This document shows positions 36,451 to 47,498 of a stretch of DNA of 64,000 nucleotides, in pieces. A program made the translations under genes and the position numbers. Source of the DNA: Colletes latitarsis (lineage: Eukaryota > Arthropoda > Insecta > Hymenoptera > Colletidae); the NCBI RefSeq assembly GCF_051014445.1, contig NC_135144.1, forward strand, positions 4,402,001 to 4,466,000, given 5' to 3'. The notes below the pieces were generated by a model. It had not been told where the DNA came from. It worked only from the letters and a program-made list of their open reading frames with translations, and did not search any database. Each line of letters begins with the position of its first letter. The stretch's first letter is position 1.

Positions 36451-37906
36451 AATAAGGTTTCAGTTTGTTATCATAAATTCTTCTGATTTCATTATTTTGA
36501 AATTCTCATAGATAAGAAGGTGGGTCTGCTGAAATGATTTCAACGGGTCCAAGCCACTCGTGGCTTAGTTTATTTTTCTTATGGTCATTATGATACCATA
36601 CTAAATCTCCTGGTTCAAAAATACTTTGGATTTTTATAATTTTTCGTGCTTGTTCCTGTTGATATCCTTTCTATCGTTTTTCTGTTATTTATCTAGACGT
36701 TTGAATATACTGTTCATGTTTTTGTTTCCATAAGTTGAATAATTGGTCTTGGTTAAGTGAACTGGTCTTTCCAATAGAAGAGGATAAATTGGCTTTATGT
36801 CCAAAAGTCAACTCAAAAGGAGTGAAACCTATGGTTTCATGTATTGAGGTGTTATATCCGATGCAAATAAGTTTTAAATTTTCATCCGACTCGTTGTTTC
36901 TATCAGCGGTACAAATTTTTATCAAATCTTTTACTACTACGTGAGTTCTTTCTAAAGATCTGTTCGATTGAGGGTGGAAACTGGTTGTTTTAATATGTTG
37001 GATTTTAAAGAAATTTTCAAATTTGTCCATCAATTTACATACAAAATTTTATCCTTGATCGGTTAAAATTTGTTTTAGGGTTCAGAACGTATACACATAA
37101 TGATCCAGCAATTCGTTTATGATGGATTTGGTTTGGGTTTCTTGAAGTGGAACAAGGATTAAGTATTTTATGAGTTGGTCTTTTATGAAGAGTATGCACT
37201 GGTTATTTCTTTTAGTTTTTATTAGCAGTCCAAATATGTCTATTGTTATTTTGTCATTGGGATGTAGAGGTGTGTCAGTTATTATAGGTTCCTCTTTCTG
37301 TCTAACTCTAACTAATTTTTCTTGTTGGCAAATTAAACAGTTTTGAATAAATTCTGTTAGGTCTTGCTTTAAGTTTTTCCAATGCAATCTTTCTTGAACG
37401 CCTTTCAATGTTCTTTTAATTCCTAAGTGTCCTGAGATATCGTTATGATTTTCCATAATAATTTGTTCTTTTTGTTCCAGAGTTAAGTCTTCATTACATT
37501 TTCCTATAATTTGTATTCTTAAATTTTCGATTTCAGTGATTAGTGGATCGTCTATTCCTATTTGTAACATTTTCCTATCTTTGTTTTGTGTGTAGATTTG
37601 ATTTAATATATTGAACCATATTTCGTCATTATAGTCTCCTAACTAGTCTTTAGTTAATTGGATAAAATGTTTTTGGTTTGGTCTAATAACTAAGGGCTCT
37701 ACCTCACTGATGTTTATCTGAAGGAATTGCCTAAAGCTTTCATACGTCGGTGGTTCATTTAATGAAGATAATAAATTATCAATCTCTCCTTGTGTTACAT
37801 CTTCGTCAGTTAATATGTGTATTCTAGACAGTGCATCAGCGGCAGTATTTTCTTCTCCTTTTTCATATTCAATTTCATAATCATATTTCTCAAGTCTCAA
37901 TCTCCA
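36440..37906 (-). pseudogene. Gypsy pol, RNase H end and integrase
   Basis: Minus strand, in order: the RNase H tail LEKYDYEIEYEKG...ADALSR (about 37820-37906), a His-His-Cys-Cys zinc-binding region with CLICQQE (about 37330), the first integrase Asp in ITIDIFG (about 37240), a later SFHPQSNRSLERTH segment with the catalytic Glu region replaced or shifted (about 36930-36980), and a C-terminal GDLVWYHNDHKKNKLSHEWL block (about 36560-36630) typical of Gypsy integrases. Frameshifts or stops near 37600, 37050 and 36690 break it. Its 5' side is cut off by the R1-clade insertion at 37907. Confidence 0.8.
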
Positions 37907-38191
37907 TGCACCTCGCCGGTGGACCGCAGCGGTCAATGTTACCGGTGCGGGGCGAAGGACCACCGCGCGAGCCAGTGCTCGGCGGCCCACCACTGCCCGC
38001 TATGTGCGGACAGGGGGATGCCAGCCGACCACAGGGTGGGGAGCAGGAAGTGCTCTCCCCCCTCCCGGAAAGAGAGGAAGAGGCGGGCCGTTCCGGCTCC
38101 GGCGCCGCGGGCGGTGGCATCGTCCACCATGGAGGTGGACGGTGCCACGGGGACGGACAGCCGGGAGGAGGCTGGGGCGGTCGGTAATTAA
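37907..38191 (+). pseudogene. R1-clade ORF1 (Gag-like), C-terminal end
   Basis: 5'-truncated nucleic-acid-binding protein of the retrotransposon particle. Two zinc knuckles are visible: CYRCGAKDHRASQC and CPLCADRG...HRVGSRKC. A basic and then acidic tail ends at TAA (38189-38191). The stop overlaps the ORF2 start as TAATG, a stop/start overlap known from R1/SART-type elements and suggestive of termination-reinitiation. The frame is intact over what remains. Confidence 0.75.
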
Positions 38192-39612
38192 TGGCGCCCC
38201 GCCTCCTCCTCCAGGCCAACCTCAACCACTGCCGCGCGGCACAGGATATGATGTCCCAAGTCCTCGCGGAGTGGGGGGTTGGCCTGGCTGTCGCCGCCGA
38301 GCCGTACCGCGTCCCTGATCACCCTCATTGGGTGGGCGACGCGGACGGCTTGGTGACGACGGTATGGGGAGGTGGCGACGGGTCCCCGCCGTTCTCCATG
38401 CTGGAGCGCGGTCGGGGATTCGTCGCCGTGGACTGGGGGGGAGTCGCCGTGGTGGGGTGCTACATCTCGCCTCGCAGCGGTCACGTCGCGTTCGAGCAGT
38501 ACCTGGCCGAGGTCGCGGCATGCGTGCAGTGCTGCGCGGCCCGGCCGGTGCTGATCCTGGGGGACTTCAACGCCAAGTCGGTGGCGTGGGGTCCCCCAGG
38601 ACTTCCGTTCGCAGCGGGATCCTGGGCGACTGGGAGGCGGGGCTCGACCTTCGGTTACTGAACCGGGGGTCGGAGCACACGTGTGTGCGGCAATATGGGG
38701 GGTCTATCGTGGATGTTGGATTCGCGACCCCCAACGCCGTGCGCATGGTGTCGGGGTGACACGTGGTCGCGGGGGCAGAGACACTCTCGGACCACCGGTA
38801 TATCCGGATGGAGGTCTCTGCCACCGCGGGGGATGCATCCCGACATCACCGTGCCGCTGGGCGCTTCGGCGCCTGGACAAGCTGCGCCCTGATGGCAGCT
38901 GCCCTCGCTGCAACTTGGCCGCAGGGGGCGGCCGAGTTGCCGAGTATAGAGGAGGAGGTCGCCCGGCTCGGGGGGATGGTCGCGAATATATGTGACGCGG
39001 CGATGCCCCGGGTCGGGCGGGCTTCTCCTCGCCGGGCGGTGTACTGGTGGTCGGCCGCGATCGCGGAAATGCGAGACGCGAGTGTCCGCGCCCGACGTCA
39101 GTACACCCGCGCGCGCCGTCGTCTACGGAGAGACGATAGCGTGGCGCGAGCGAGGGCAGGTGACCTGTATGAGGCATACCGCATGTCGCGGATGGCTCTG
39201 CAGGTCGCCATCAAACGGACCAAGACCCGGGCATGGAAGGAGCTCCTCGAGACCCTTGATGACGACCCTTGGGGGCGCCCTTATAAGGTGGTGCTGAACA
39301 AGCTCCGCCCGTGGGCGCCCCCCGTCACCGAGGGTCTTGACCCCCGGCTGCTGGAGGACGTGGTCAATACTCTCTTCCCAATTGGGGAGATGGGACCACG
39401 CGTCCTCCGGCAGAGGCGACGGCCCCGTTGGAGTGGGTGGCCGTGCCGGGGGTCACGCAGGGGGAGCTGGCCGCGGCCATCAGACGGCTCGGGGCGCGTA
39501 ACACGGCCCCGGGTCCGGATGGTGTGCCCGGCCGGGTTTGGGTCTTAACCCGCGGCGTCCTTGGGGCCGACCTCAGGCGGTTGTTTAACCGATGCCTGAG
39601 GGACGGGCGATT

Positions 39613-39627
39613 CCCCCCCCCCCCCCC
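39613..39627. repeat. Poly-C tract in ORF2 (15 C)
   Basis: Run of 15 C where the frame changes between the N-terminal and central RT segments. Confidence 0.95.
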
Positions 39628-39814
39628 AGTTGGAAGGTAGCGAGGATGGTCCTCCTCCGGAAGGAGGGTCGGCCCGCAGAGTCTCCATCCGCATACCGGC
39701 CCATCTGTCTCCTCGACGAGGTGGGCAAGCTCTTCGAGCGACTGATTGCTGCCCGCCTCGTCGAGCACTTGTCGCGGGATGCTCCGGGCCTGGCCGACTG
39801 TCAGTACGGTTTCC

Positions 39815-39832
39815 GGGGGGGGGGGGGGGGGG
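39815..39832. repeat. Poly-G tract in ORF2 (18 G)
   Basis: Run of 18 G in the RT just after CQYGFRG, where the frame changes again. Confidence 0.95.
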
Positions 39833-41879
39833 CCGGTCGACGGTCGACGCGATCAGTCGGGTCAGGGCTCTCTCGGAGTCGGCCGTCTCCCGGGGAGGGG
39901 TGGCGTTGGCGGTATCGCTGGATATTGCCAACGCGTTTAACACCCTTCCCTGGGGGGAGATACGGAGGGGGCTCGAATATCATCGGGTCCCCCCGTATCT
40001 CAGGGCAGTCGTCGGGGATTATCTCCGCGGCAGGTGGATCGAGTATCCGGACCGGGATGGTGATATGCGGAAGGAGGTGTACTGCGGGGTTCCGCAGGGG
40101 TCGGTCCTCGGGCCACTCCTGCGGAACATCGCGTACGACGCGGTGTTGCGGGCCGACCTCCCCGACGGCGTCAGTGCCGTGTGTTGCGCAGATGACACAC
40201 TGGTGCTGGCCGTCGGGGCTCAGTGGGGGAGGGCCAAGCGCCTCGCCGAGGAGGGGGCGCAACGCGTCGCCGACCGGATCAGGGGGATGGGGATGACGGT
40301 CCATAAGACCGAGGTAATAGCGTTCCATTCACCTCGGCAGAATCCGCCACCCCCTCTGATCCGGGTGGGTGGGACTGATATCGAGGTGAAGCCCCGGATG
40401 AGGTATCTGGGGCTGATCCTCGATAGCTACTGGCGCTTCGAGGAGCATTTCCGCTGCCTGGTTCCCCGGTTGGAGAGGATGGTCTCGGCTTTAGGCCGGA
40501 TCCTCCCCAACCTCGGGGGCCCGGCGGGACGAGTTCGCCGCCTCTATGTGGCACTGGTTCAGTCGGTGGACCTATACGGGGCCCCCGTCTGGGCGGATAA
40601 CCTGGCGGCCTCCCGGCGCAGCATGACGATACTGCGTCGGGTGCAGAGGCGGATGGCGCTGAGGGTCGTCCGCGGCTACCGGACCGTGTCGCATGAGGCG
40701 GCGACGGTTCTTGTGGGGATGCCGCCCATGCATCTCCTCGCGCGGTCGCACGCGATGATGTATCGTCATCGTGTCGACCGTCGCGCGGGAGTGGGGGCGG
40801 TCCCGGGAGAGCAGGAACCTGCTTGGGGCGATTTGAAGCGCCAGGCCCGGCAGTTCGTGGTGCTCGCGTGGAAGGAGCGGTTGGTAGGGCACCGGACAGT
40901 CGGGGCTGTTCGGCCACTCCTGAGTGAGTGGCTGGACAGAGGCCATGGAGGCCTCACTTACCGGCTGGCACAGGTATTTTCCGGGCATAGCAGCTTCGGA
41001 AGATACCTGTGCCGAATAGGGAAGGAGTCGACGGCGCGTTGCTGCCATTGTGACGCCGAGCAGGACACGGCTGATCATACCTTCCAGGTATGCCCAGCGT
41101 GGGAGGGGGAGTGCCGTGTCCTGGTCGGCGTCATCGGGCGGCATGTTTCGCTGCCGGGCGTGATGCGCGCCATGCTCGGCAGCGAGGGAAAGTGGAGGGC
41201 CGTGGCCGCCTTTTGCGAGACCGTAATGCTGCAGAAGGAGGCCGCGGGCAGGGTGCGCGAGCTTCAGTGGCGGGCTGAGGCTCGCGCTCGTGTGGTGACG
41301 GGAGGGCGTCGCCCAGGCGCCGGGCGTCGTGGGCGGCCCCCGCAGCGTGGCGGATGACCCTGGCTGAGAGGGGGATCCTGAAGGGAACCTCCTCCCGCCA
41401 GGCGGCGCAGGGTCGGACCGGATGGGAGTGGGACTGTTTCCCCAATTCGGGTCCGGCGCAAGTGGAGGCACCCTCGGTGGCATGGTGCGGCCATGAGCCA
41501 CCAGCCGCCGAGGGGTGGAAATGGGGTCGCGGGTGGTTGCGAGTTGGGACTCGCAGCCGCCACTAAACGCAGCCCCGAGACGGATGGCGGCGGGACTGAG
41601 TGGCCTCGTCCTGTCGCCATGAAATAGCGTGACTGCCGGGGGGACCGTTTTGTCCCTCCGTGGATGGGCGCACAACGCGGGCACGGGGAGGATACCGGAG
41701 GTATGCTTCGAGCGATTCCCGGTATCCTCCCATATCGTGCGGAAGGGTCACCGTGGGGTTTTTAGTGGGCAGGTCCCGCGCCCGTCATTCCATGGGCGCG
41801 GGAAATCCCACACACCCATCCCGCCTCTCCCCAAAGAGGTGGGAGGGAGTCTTTCGAAGATTTTCCTCGCGAAAAAAAA

Positions 41880-43310
41880 GCCCGGCCGCGCCTCACCGCG
41901 TCCGCCCACGTTCCAGATATCGACTCGGCCGCATTTTTAGCCCTGGCCGGAGGTGAGAGTGTGGGTGGGGTGGTTCGAGGAGAGGGAGATGGATGGGAAA
42001 GATGTTGTTTCGGGCCCGCAGGCAGTCCTTTAGAGTGACCCGGCGCCGCCCCGAGATCCGGCCTATTTTTTCTCTTCACACCTTGGGCTACAGAGGAACA
42101 GGGGTGGAGGAGTGCTGCCAGCCTTAATTTTTGCCGGACCCTCTGCGCCCTCCACTTCCTCGTTCTGCAATTAACGGCGCACTGCTGGAGACTCATTCCT
42201 AGCCTCGGGCAATGCCCTGGTTACCTGTTGCATAGTCGCAAGGGCGGCCGGGCGCACAATAGACAGGATAAGTTCCTCTCGCAGCGCCCGGAACCGCCCC
42301 TCAATTGCGGCCTTTTCTCCCCTGACCAGGGCCTCCACTTCCTGAGTGCCAGGAGCAACGGAAGGGCTATGTGCCATTGCTTGCTCCCCCACCCCACCGC
42401 TGATTCTATCATTCACGTGGAGTGAGGAAGGATTTAATTTTGGCACGGGGACCGTAAGTGGGGTGGGATTATCCACTGTAGCGGGTGGAGCGTTCATCAA
42501 TGATATGTTTGCCGCTGCCGTGGCAGCCGTTGTGGGATCCTGCTCCAGTGGGGGCGCGGTGATACGCCCTTCCTGCCCCCTCAGTGCGACCAGCTCCCGC
42601 CGTGCAACTCGCAGTTCGGCCTCCAGTTGCCTCACCCGGGAGTGCATAGCTTTGTCCCGCTCCTGAGTCATCCGGGTGGATACGACCGTAGCCCGCCTCT
42701 ACAACTCACCTTCTCACCTTCTCTGCTTCATCCACAATTTCTGTGGACAAAGTCACGATCTTCTTGTTCTCAATTTCTTCTCTGTGGAGACTCTCCCCCA
42801 GAATATCTTTCTTCTTCTTCTTGCGTCTCCCTGCAACCTCGCACCACTCCTCCGATAATGCGCTCGAGTTGCACGGAGACCCGGCTCCGGCCTCCACCGG
42901 GTCCGCTTGGTGCTTCCACCTCGAGTCCACCAAACGACCCTCTGTCCTCCTCTCCTCACGCTGCGAGGCAGCAGCGACCGCGAGTCGCGATCCCGTGCTG
43001 CCTCCCCTTCTCTCCTCACCCTCTTTCCCAATACCGCCCTTTTTAGTTGAACAATCCATTAATAATCCCACGAGAATGGTCGGAAACAAAGTCACCCCAG
43101 GCAGAGCCGCCTTGCCTGGAGAAGTCTAACACTCCGGGGATTCAGCAGGTGCCCCCGGAGGTGGTCGCTCGGGATAGGGCCTTCTCTCCCAACCATGTAT
43201 CCCATCGCCGCGCACCATAACTTAGGATTAGAGGGCGATTTTATAGAGTCACCATACTCGCGGCCCAGGCGGTTAAGCCAAAGCCCCCGGTCCTCCTGCC
43301 GTCACAAAAA
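41880..43310 (-). mobile_element. Inverted 5' part of an R1-clade element
   Basis: Opposite orientation to its neighbours. It carries a 5' UTR-like region (about 43100-43310) and an ORF1 N-terminal half on the minus strand. It starts directly after the A tail of the upstream R1 element and is followed by a plus-strand R1 3' end. The arrangement of inverted 5' segment, forward 3' segment and poly(A) is what twin priming produces, although about 4 kb of the element between the two pieces would then be lost. Two independent insertions are the alternative. Confidence 0.55.
41883..43062 (-). pseudogene. R1-clade ORF1 N-terminal half
   Basis: Minus-strand start MDCSTKKGGIGKEG (around 43060) leads to a low-complexity charged region, an EEWCEVAGRRKKKKK patch, and after a frameshift near 42700 a coiled coil (SRVRQLEAELRVARRELVAL, about 42600-42660) and a further helical segment. 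Near 41890 the motif SGTWADAVRRGRAFF matches the TWA-V-GR motif of R1-type Gag proteins. Frameshifts near 42700 and 42180 break it. The zinc-knuckle end is missing. Confidence 0.6.
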
Positions 43311-44196
43311 CCAAAAAAGGAGTTGTGAATGGGTCGTTGTGACGACCAACAGGAGATTTACGGTATGACTAGCATCAGATACCTCGGGGTTGCAACGCCC
43401 CGTACTGCGATCGACGATTGCTAGACACAGCCCCTGAGGGGCCGTTGGTGCAGTCCTGCCACACTGGCAACAGTAGGTTGCCACCATTGTGGTGACCCCC
43501 AGGGCACGGCGCAGCCTGCCCAGCGTGGACAGATGAGCGCCGTGTCCTCGAGCTGGAAGTAGGAAGGAACCTCTCGCTGGCCACAGTAGTTGGCAAGATG
43601 GTGGCCAGCGAGAGGACATGGCAAGTGGTGGTCTCCTTCTATGAGGTGGTAATGTCACAGAAGGAGGCCGCCGAGCGGGCACGCGAACAGGCCGTGCATC
43701 CCGCTCGGAGAGGGAGGGTTCGGAAGGGCGCCAGGGCAAGGCGACCTTCACCTCCTGGCCCCCTCCAGCGGCCTTGAAGTCCGGATGGATCTACGGAAGT
43801 GGGAAAGCCCGTCACTACTCTCCTCTGGCCACTACGTCGGTGACCAGAGAATTGACGGGCTGCTCCTGGGTGCTGCAGGTGCTCGGTGTGAGGGGCCCGA
43901 GTACCAAAGGCAGCCCCGGGGCTGCGGGCGTCGGGTGACCTGGCATCCGCGGCGGAGAAATCTGGGGAGAGGGACACGTTGTTATTCCCCCCGGGATGAG
44001 CCTCGACAGGCAAGGCAAGGCGGGGGACTTTGTGATGTCTCACTAGAGTTCCCGGTCCCCCGCCGCAGCGTCGGAAGACGGTCACCATGGGGTTTTAGCC
44101 GGTAAGAGTCCAGCACTACCCCGAGGCCCTCCCCTACTTAAGGGTCTCGGGGTGTCCATGAGGATTTTCCCACGTAAAAAAAAAAAAAAAAAAGAA
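43311..44196 (+). mobile_element. R1-clade element 3' end with poly(A) tail
   Basis: Plus strand. A broken ORF2 C-terminus is recognisable: CHHCGDPQGTAQ (zinc knuckle), CPAWTDERRVLELEV, ASERTWQVVVSFYEVVMSQK, EAAERAREQ, stop near 43776. A GC-rich 3' UTR contains GGTCACCATGGGGTTTTAGC and ends TTTTCCCACGT plus about 18 A (44179-44196). The ORF2 tail aligns with that of the upstream element (FCETVMLQKEAAGR) but differs enough to be another subfamily. Frameshift near 43490. Confidence 0.7.
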
Positions 44197-44199
44197 GGC

Positions 44200-45130
44200 G
44201 TCTTGGTCGGTGTGTTCGTTCAGTTTTCTAAAATCTATTACTATTCGCCATTTCTGTTTTCCTGAAGCGTCTGCTTCTTTTGGTACTACTCAAATCGGTG
44301 CATTAATGGACTATCCAATTCTTCTATAATTTGTTTGTCTAACATTTCGGTTATTTGTTTCTGAATTTCTTGCGTATGGCACTCTGGGATTCTGTATGCT
44401 TTGATATTAATTGGTTTGTCCGTTTTTAGGTTTATAGTGTATTCTATTAAATCGGTATAAGGTAGTGAGTCTGAGTCTAGATTAAATACGTCATGGTAAT
44501 GCATTAGGATTTGCTCAATTTTGTTACGATATGCTGGATGAATATGTTGCGTTCTAATTGCCTGAATGAATTTGTTAATTTGATCTATTTTTTCTCAGAA
44601 CTCTATTTCGTTTGTAATGTGATGGATATGCTCACCAGAATTGATGTAACATACTGACGTTGGTGTTCCGTCAATATACTGTAATTGTTTCACACTTTGC
44701 CCTGGATTTATCGGATGTTGGTTGTTCTGAAATTTAAATGAATATTTTCCATTGAATTGTACTTTCTCATTAGTTGTATTGTATTAATATTTTTCGAGAA
44801 ATGGTAATCCTATGATACCGTCTTCTATTAGAGGAAAATTATCCAGTATTATTTGAAATATATGTTTGATGCCTATAAATTTATAAGTATAAATGTTAGA
44901 GAAATGTTTATCATTGCCCATAAAGAAAGATCGGGTTTCTGATGGTTCCGAATTGGTCGCCGCTGATTCTTTGATGATGTTGATTCTTGCTCCTTTATCT
45001 ATTATCATTCGTCATTCTCTATCATTTCCGTCCAATCTAATTCTTCCGACGTTGATTGTGAGTAGTTTTCTTTTCCTGGTACAATTGATTCTCTGCAAAT
45101 TTTGTCGTTGTATTCTTTCATTTCTATTTA
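44200..45130 (-). pseudogene. Gypsy protease and start of reverse transcriptase
   Basis: Minus strand. Protease: MIIDKGARINII (about 45000), where the active-site D-(S/T)-G reads DKG, and GIIGLPFLEKY (about 44790). After degraded sequence, the RT start: TDLIEYTINLKTDKPI, RIPECHTQEIQKQITEMLDK (about 44340-44440), then WVVPKEADASGKQKWRIVID and FRKLNEHTDQDAF (about 44205-44300). The rest of RT, including the YxDD box, is absent because of the R1 insertion. Stops and frameshifts are scattered; the mutated protease triad alone would inactivate it. Confidence 0.75.
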
Positions 45131-45184
45131 GTTGACCTTTGGAGGTGGAATTTTCCCTTGGTTGGTTACTTGAAAATTTCAGGC

Positions 45185-46081
45185 ATAACATTGATTTATT
45201 GAATGTCTCATCTTTTGACATTTATCACACTTCAGTTTCATTCTATCTGTTGGTGGTATATTTTCTGGTCTTGATCTAAATGGGTTTAGTAATGGTTTAT
45301 TATTGGTTGTAGAATTAGATTTTATCCCAACTGGGCGTGTTGTGGTTTTTTTTTGTTGAAATCGGTTTGCTTCTCTTATCTATACTTCTCGTTCGGTGGC
45401 AAGTTGTTGTGCGGCATGAAGTGAGTCTGAGTTATTTAGCATCACTAGTTATCCTATTTCTCTTTGTAGTTTGAATAAATATGTTTTTAGGGCTTCTCGA
45501 TTTTCAATGTGCATTGCGATTCTTCGTTCAGTAGGAGTCTTATTTTCACCTTGTATCGCATACTGTAATTCGTTCATTTGTTGTCTGAAGCGCTGGTTAA
45601 AGGATTGAACTGTTTCAGTGGTTCCTTGTCGAGTACTTCGTAACTTATCTCGACAATTGCTGACAGTTACTGGAGTTGAAACGTTGCATCTCAAGGCGTC
45701 GTACAAATCTTCATAACTTAAAATTTTCGAATATTGAATGCTTCTTTCAGCATTCTCGATTATTTTTTCGTTAATTATTAAATCTAGTAGATAGTCGTAT
45801 TTACTTGGTATGCAACGGCTACGTACTTTTCTTACAGATAAAATAAAGTCTTCAGCACCTACGTCATCTAGACTTTGCAGCATTTTAGCGGTTCGTATGG
45901 CATCCTTTGCCTTGATTCCCGTTAGTCCGATGTCTACTTGATTGGTTTGTACTTGTATCGTTGGTTGTCGTCTAAGTGTAGTTCCAGTGGATCTTCTTGT
46001 GAGTACTTTTATTTCTGTCTCATCTTCAGAATTTTCTGGTTGACCCGGCTCAAAGAAAAGTAAAGGACGATCGGAAAGCAT
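45185..46081 (-). pseudogene. Gypsy/errantivirus gag
   Basis: Starts at ATG 46081 on the minus strand with 210 open codons to 45449. The segment around TTETVQSFNQRFRQQMNEL and KTPTERRIAMHIENREALKT is typical of errantivirus-like Gag capsid regions. Downstream, after stops, a single zinc knuckle CDKCQKMRHSINQC (C-x2-C-x4-H-x4-C) is encoded near 45187-45229. A foldback element sits only 3 bp upstream of the start codon. The protein would form the retrotransposon capsid; the frame is broken after 45449. Confidence 0.7.
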
Positions 46082-46084
46082 ACA

Positions 46085-47290
46085 TACAGGGTGTCCCGTA
46101 AATAGTGTAAGAGCCGGAAATGTGGGGTAGCTGAGACGATTCTGAACAACAATTTCCTTTGCAAAAATGTCGGATGGAGCTTCGTTTTTGAATTATTAAC
46201 GAAAAACACTGACGAATCACGACGCGCGCCTGCCGCGCGCTCAGGGCCGTCCGAACTCAGAGAGCCACCGTGTCAGGTAGGTAGCAAGATGTGCATCGGA
46301 GATACGTCAAGGAACGAATACAAATAATTAAAAATACTACCACCGCAACTGTTACCTCTGCGGATTGGATAAATCAGCCAGCTAAATCGAATTTATTAAT
46401 TATTTGTATTCGCTGTTTCCAAGGAAGAAGGAATAAAATGTGGGAAGATGCTCTCGGAATTTTTAGGAAATTAATTAAAAACTGTACTGGAAAAGCAGAC
46501 TGGATTTGTGCGTACCGAAACATTCTTCGCATGCAAGGGGTTAATAGTGTAGGATAAAATCAGCGCACACACTCGCTCCGCATTCCCCAATTGCTCGCAA
46601 CGCTCTGTCTTTTCCCCGGTCACTCTCTCCTAAACTCTCATACTCTCTCACATACACACACACACACACGCGCGCCTTAAGACAAAACCTGCACGCATTC
46701 TGCATTCGTCTTCGTAACCGGGCAAAATCGATAAAACCGGGCAATCGATTAGTTTGCTTTCCCGGTCCGAACAGCTGACTCCAGTCATTCACCTCACGCA
46801 TTTACATACCAACGCACTCACATTCTCACTCCACAATAGAGAATTAATTGAAATTCGCCTTACCCATTTACTTGCAAGTTGCAATAGGGCCGGCGAAGAA
46901 TTAATTTCCTAAAAATTCCGAGAGCATCTTCCCACATTTTATTCTTTCTTCCTTGGAAACAGCGAATACAAATAATTAATAAATTGGATTTAGCTGGCTC
47001 ATTTATCCAATCCGCAGAGGTAACAGTTGCAGTGGTAGTATTTTTAATTATTTGTATTCGTTCCTCGACGTATCTCTGATGCACATCTTGCTACCTACTC
47101 GACACGGTGGCTCTCTGAGTTCGGACGGCCCTGAGCGCGCGGCAGGCGCACGCCGTGATTGGTCAGTGTTTTTCGTTAATAATTCAAAAACGAAGCCCCA
47201 TCCGGCATTTTCGCAAAGGAAATTGTTGTTCAGAATCGTCTCAGCTACCCCCCATTTCCGGTTCTTACACTATTTACGGGACACCCTGTA
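46085..47290. mobile_element. Foldback element, copy 2
   Basis: Same ends as copy 1 (TACAGGGTGTCCCGTAAATA and its complement). Arms of about 450-470 bp (46085-46555 and about 46838-47290), but the centre (about 46555-46835) differs from copy 1 and holds a CA microsatellite. The outer 400 bp are very similar to copy 1. Inserted in the leader of the Gypsy element next to the gag start. No transposase. Confidence 0.75.
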
Positions 47291-47498
47291 TACAAAAACA
47301 GGACTCCGATCGCCCGAAGTTAGTCTGAACAGAACCGCACAAGACAGGCAGAACGAAGTCCATCATTCAATTCACAAAAAATCAACAGTTATTTTAAAAT
47401 TAATTTGGTAAAATAACGCGCCGCGAACCCGTATGGTGAGCTGGGGATTTACGAGTCCGAGTAAGGAAGAAATCTGCACGGTCACGAGTGACCATAGA
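47291..47498 (-). other. Gypsy 5' leader with putative primer-binding site
   Basis: Between gag and the 5' LTR on the minus strand. Just inside the LTR end lies TGGTCACTCGTGACCGTG (complement at 47477-47494). The corresponding place next to the LTR copy at 50811 reads TGGTGACGAGGTCGCGATCA. Position a few bases after ...TGGCA fits a tRNA primer-binding site; the tRNA is not identified. Confidence 0.45.

Larger units (their letters stand above)
38191..41357 (+). pseudogene. R1-clade ORF2: endonuclease, reverse transcriptase, zinc knuckle
   Basis: Polyprotein that nicks the target and copies RNA there. The N-terminal AP-type endonuclease (LLQANLNHCRAAQDMM, VILGDFNAKS-type motif at about 38560, later SDHRYI at about 38790) is followed by RT motifs: GPDGVPGRVW, YRPICLLDEVGKLFERLI, LDIANAFNTLPW, GVPQGSVLGPLL and CADDTLVLA (the usual Tyr of YADD is Cys). 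A C-terminal CCHCDAEQDTADHTFQVC knuckle follows. Breaks: a frameshift near 38600, an in-frame TGA at 38757, a frameshift near 39400, and shifts at a 15-base C tract (39613) and an 18-base G tract (39815). The stretch from 39833 to 41357 is one open frame. The two homopolymer shifts could be sequencing errors. Confidence 0.8.
37907..41879 (+). mobile_element. R1-clade non-LTR retrotransposon, 5'-truncated
   Basis: GC-rich block (about two-thirds GC against about one-third outside) inserted in the opposite strand to the Gypsy pol. It starts inside the ORF1 zinc-knuckle region, contains all of ORF2, and ends after GATTTTCCTCGCG with an 8-base A tail (41872-41879). The 3' UTR shares GGTCACC(G/A)TGGGGTTTT with the second R1 tail at 44085. 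The Gypsy RT body expected between 37906 and 44197 is missing, so roughly 1 kb of target was lost. Confidence 0.8.

Noticed and set aside
37817..37930. Apparent start of a zinc-knuckle protein upstream of 37907
   Set aside because: The first part of that frame is antisense Gypsy RNase H. The true R1 ORF1 remnant begins only at the insertion junction.
37890..41684. Long ORFs on the minus strand within the GC-rich R1 block (up to 370 codons)
   Set aside because: They are antisense shadows of the R1 ORF2. High GC suppresses stop codons, and their proteins are Pro/Arg/Ser-rich without domains.
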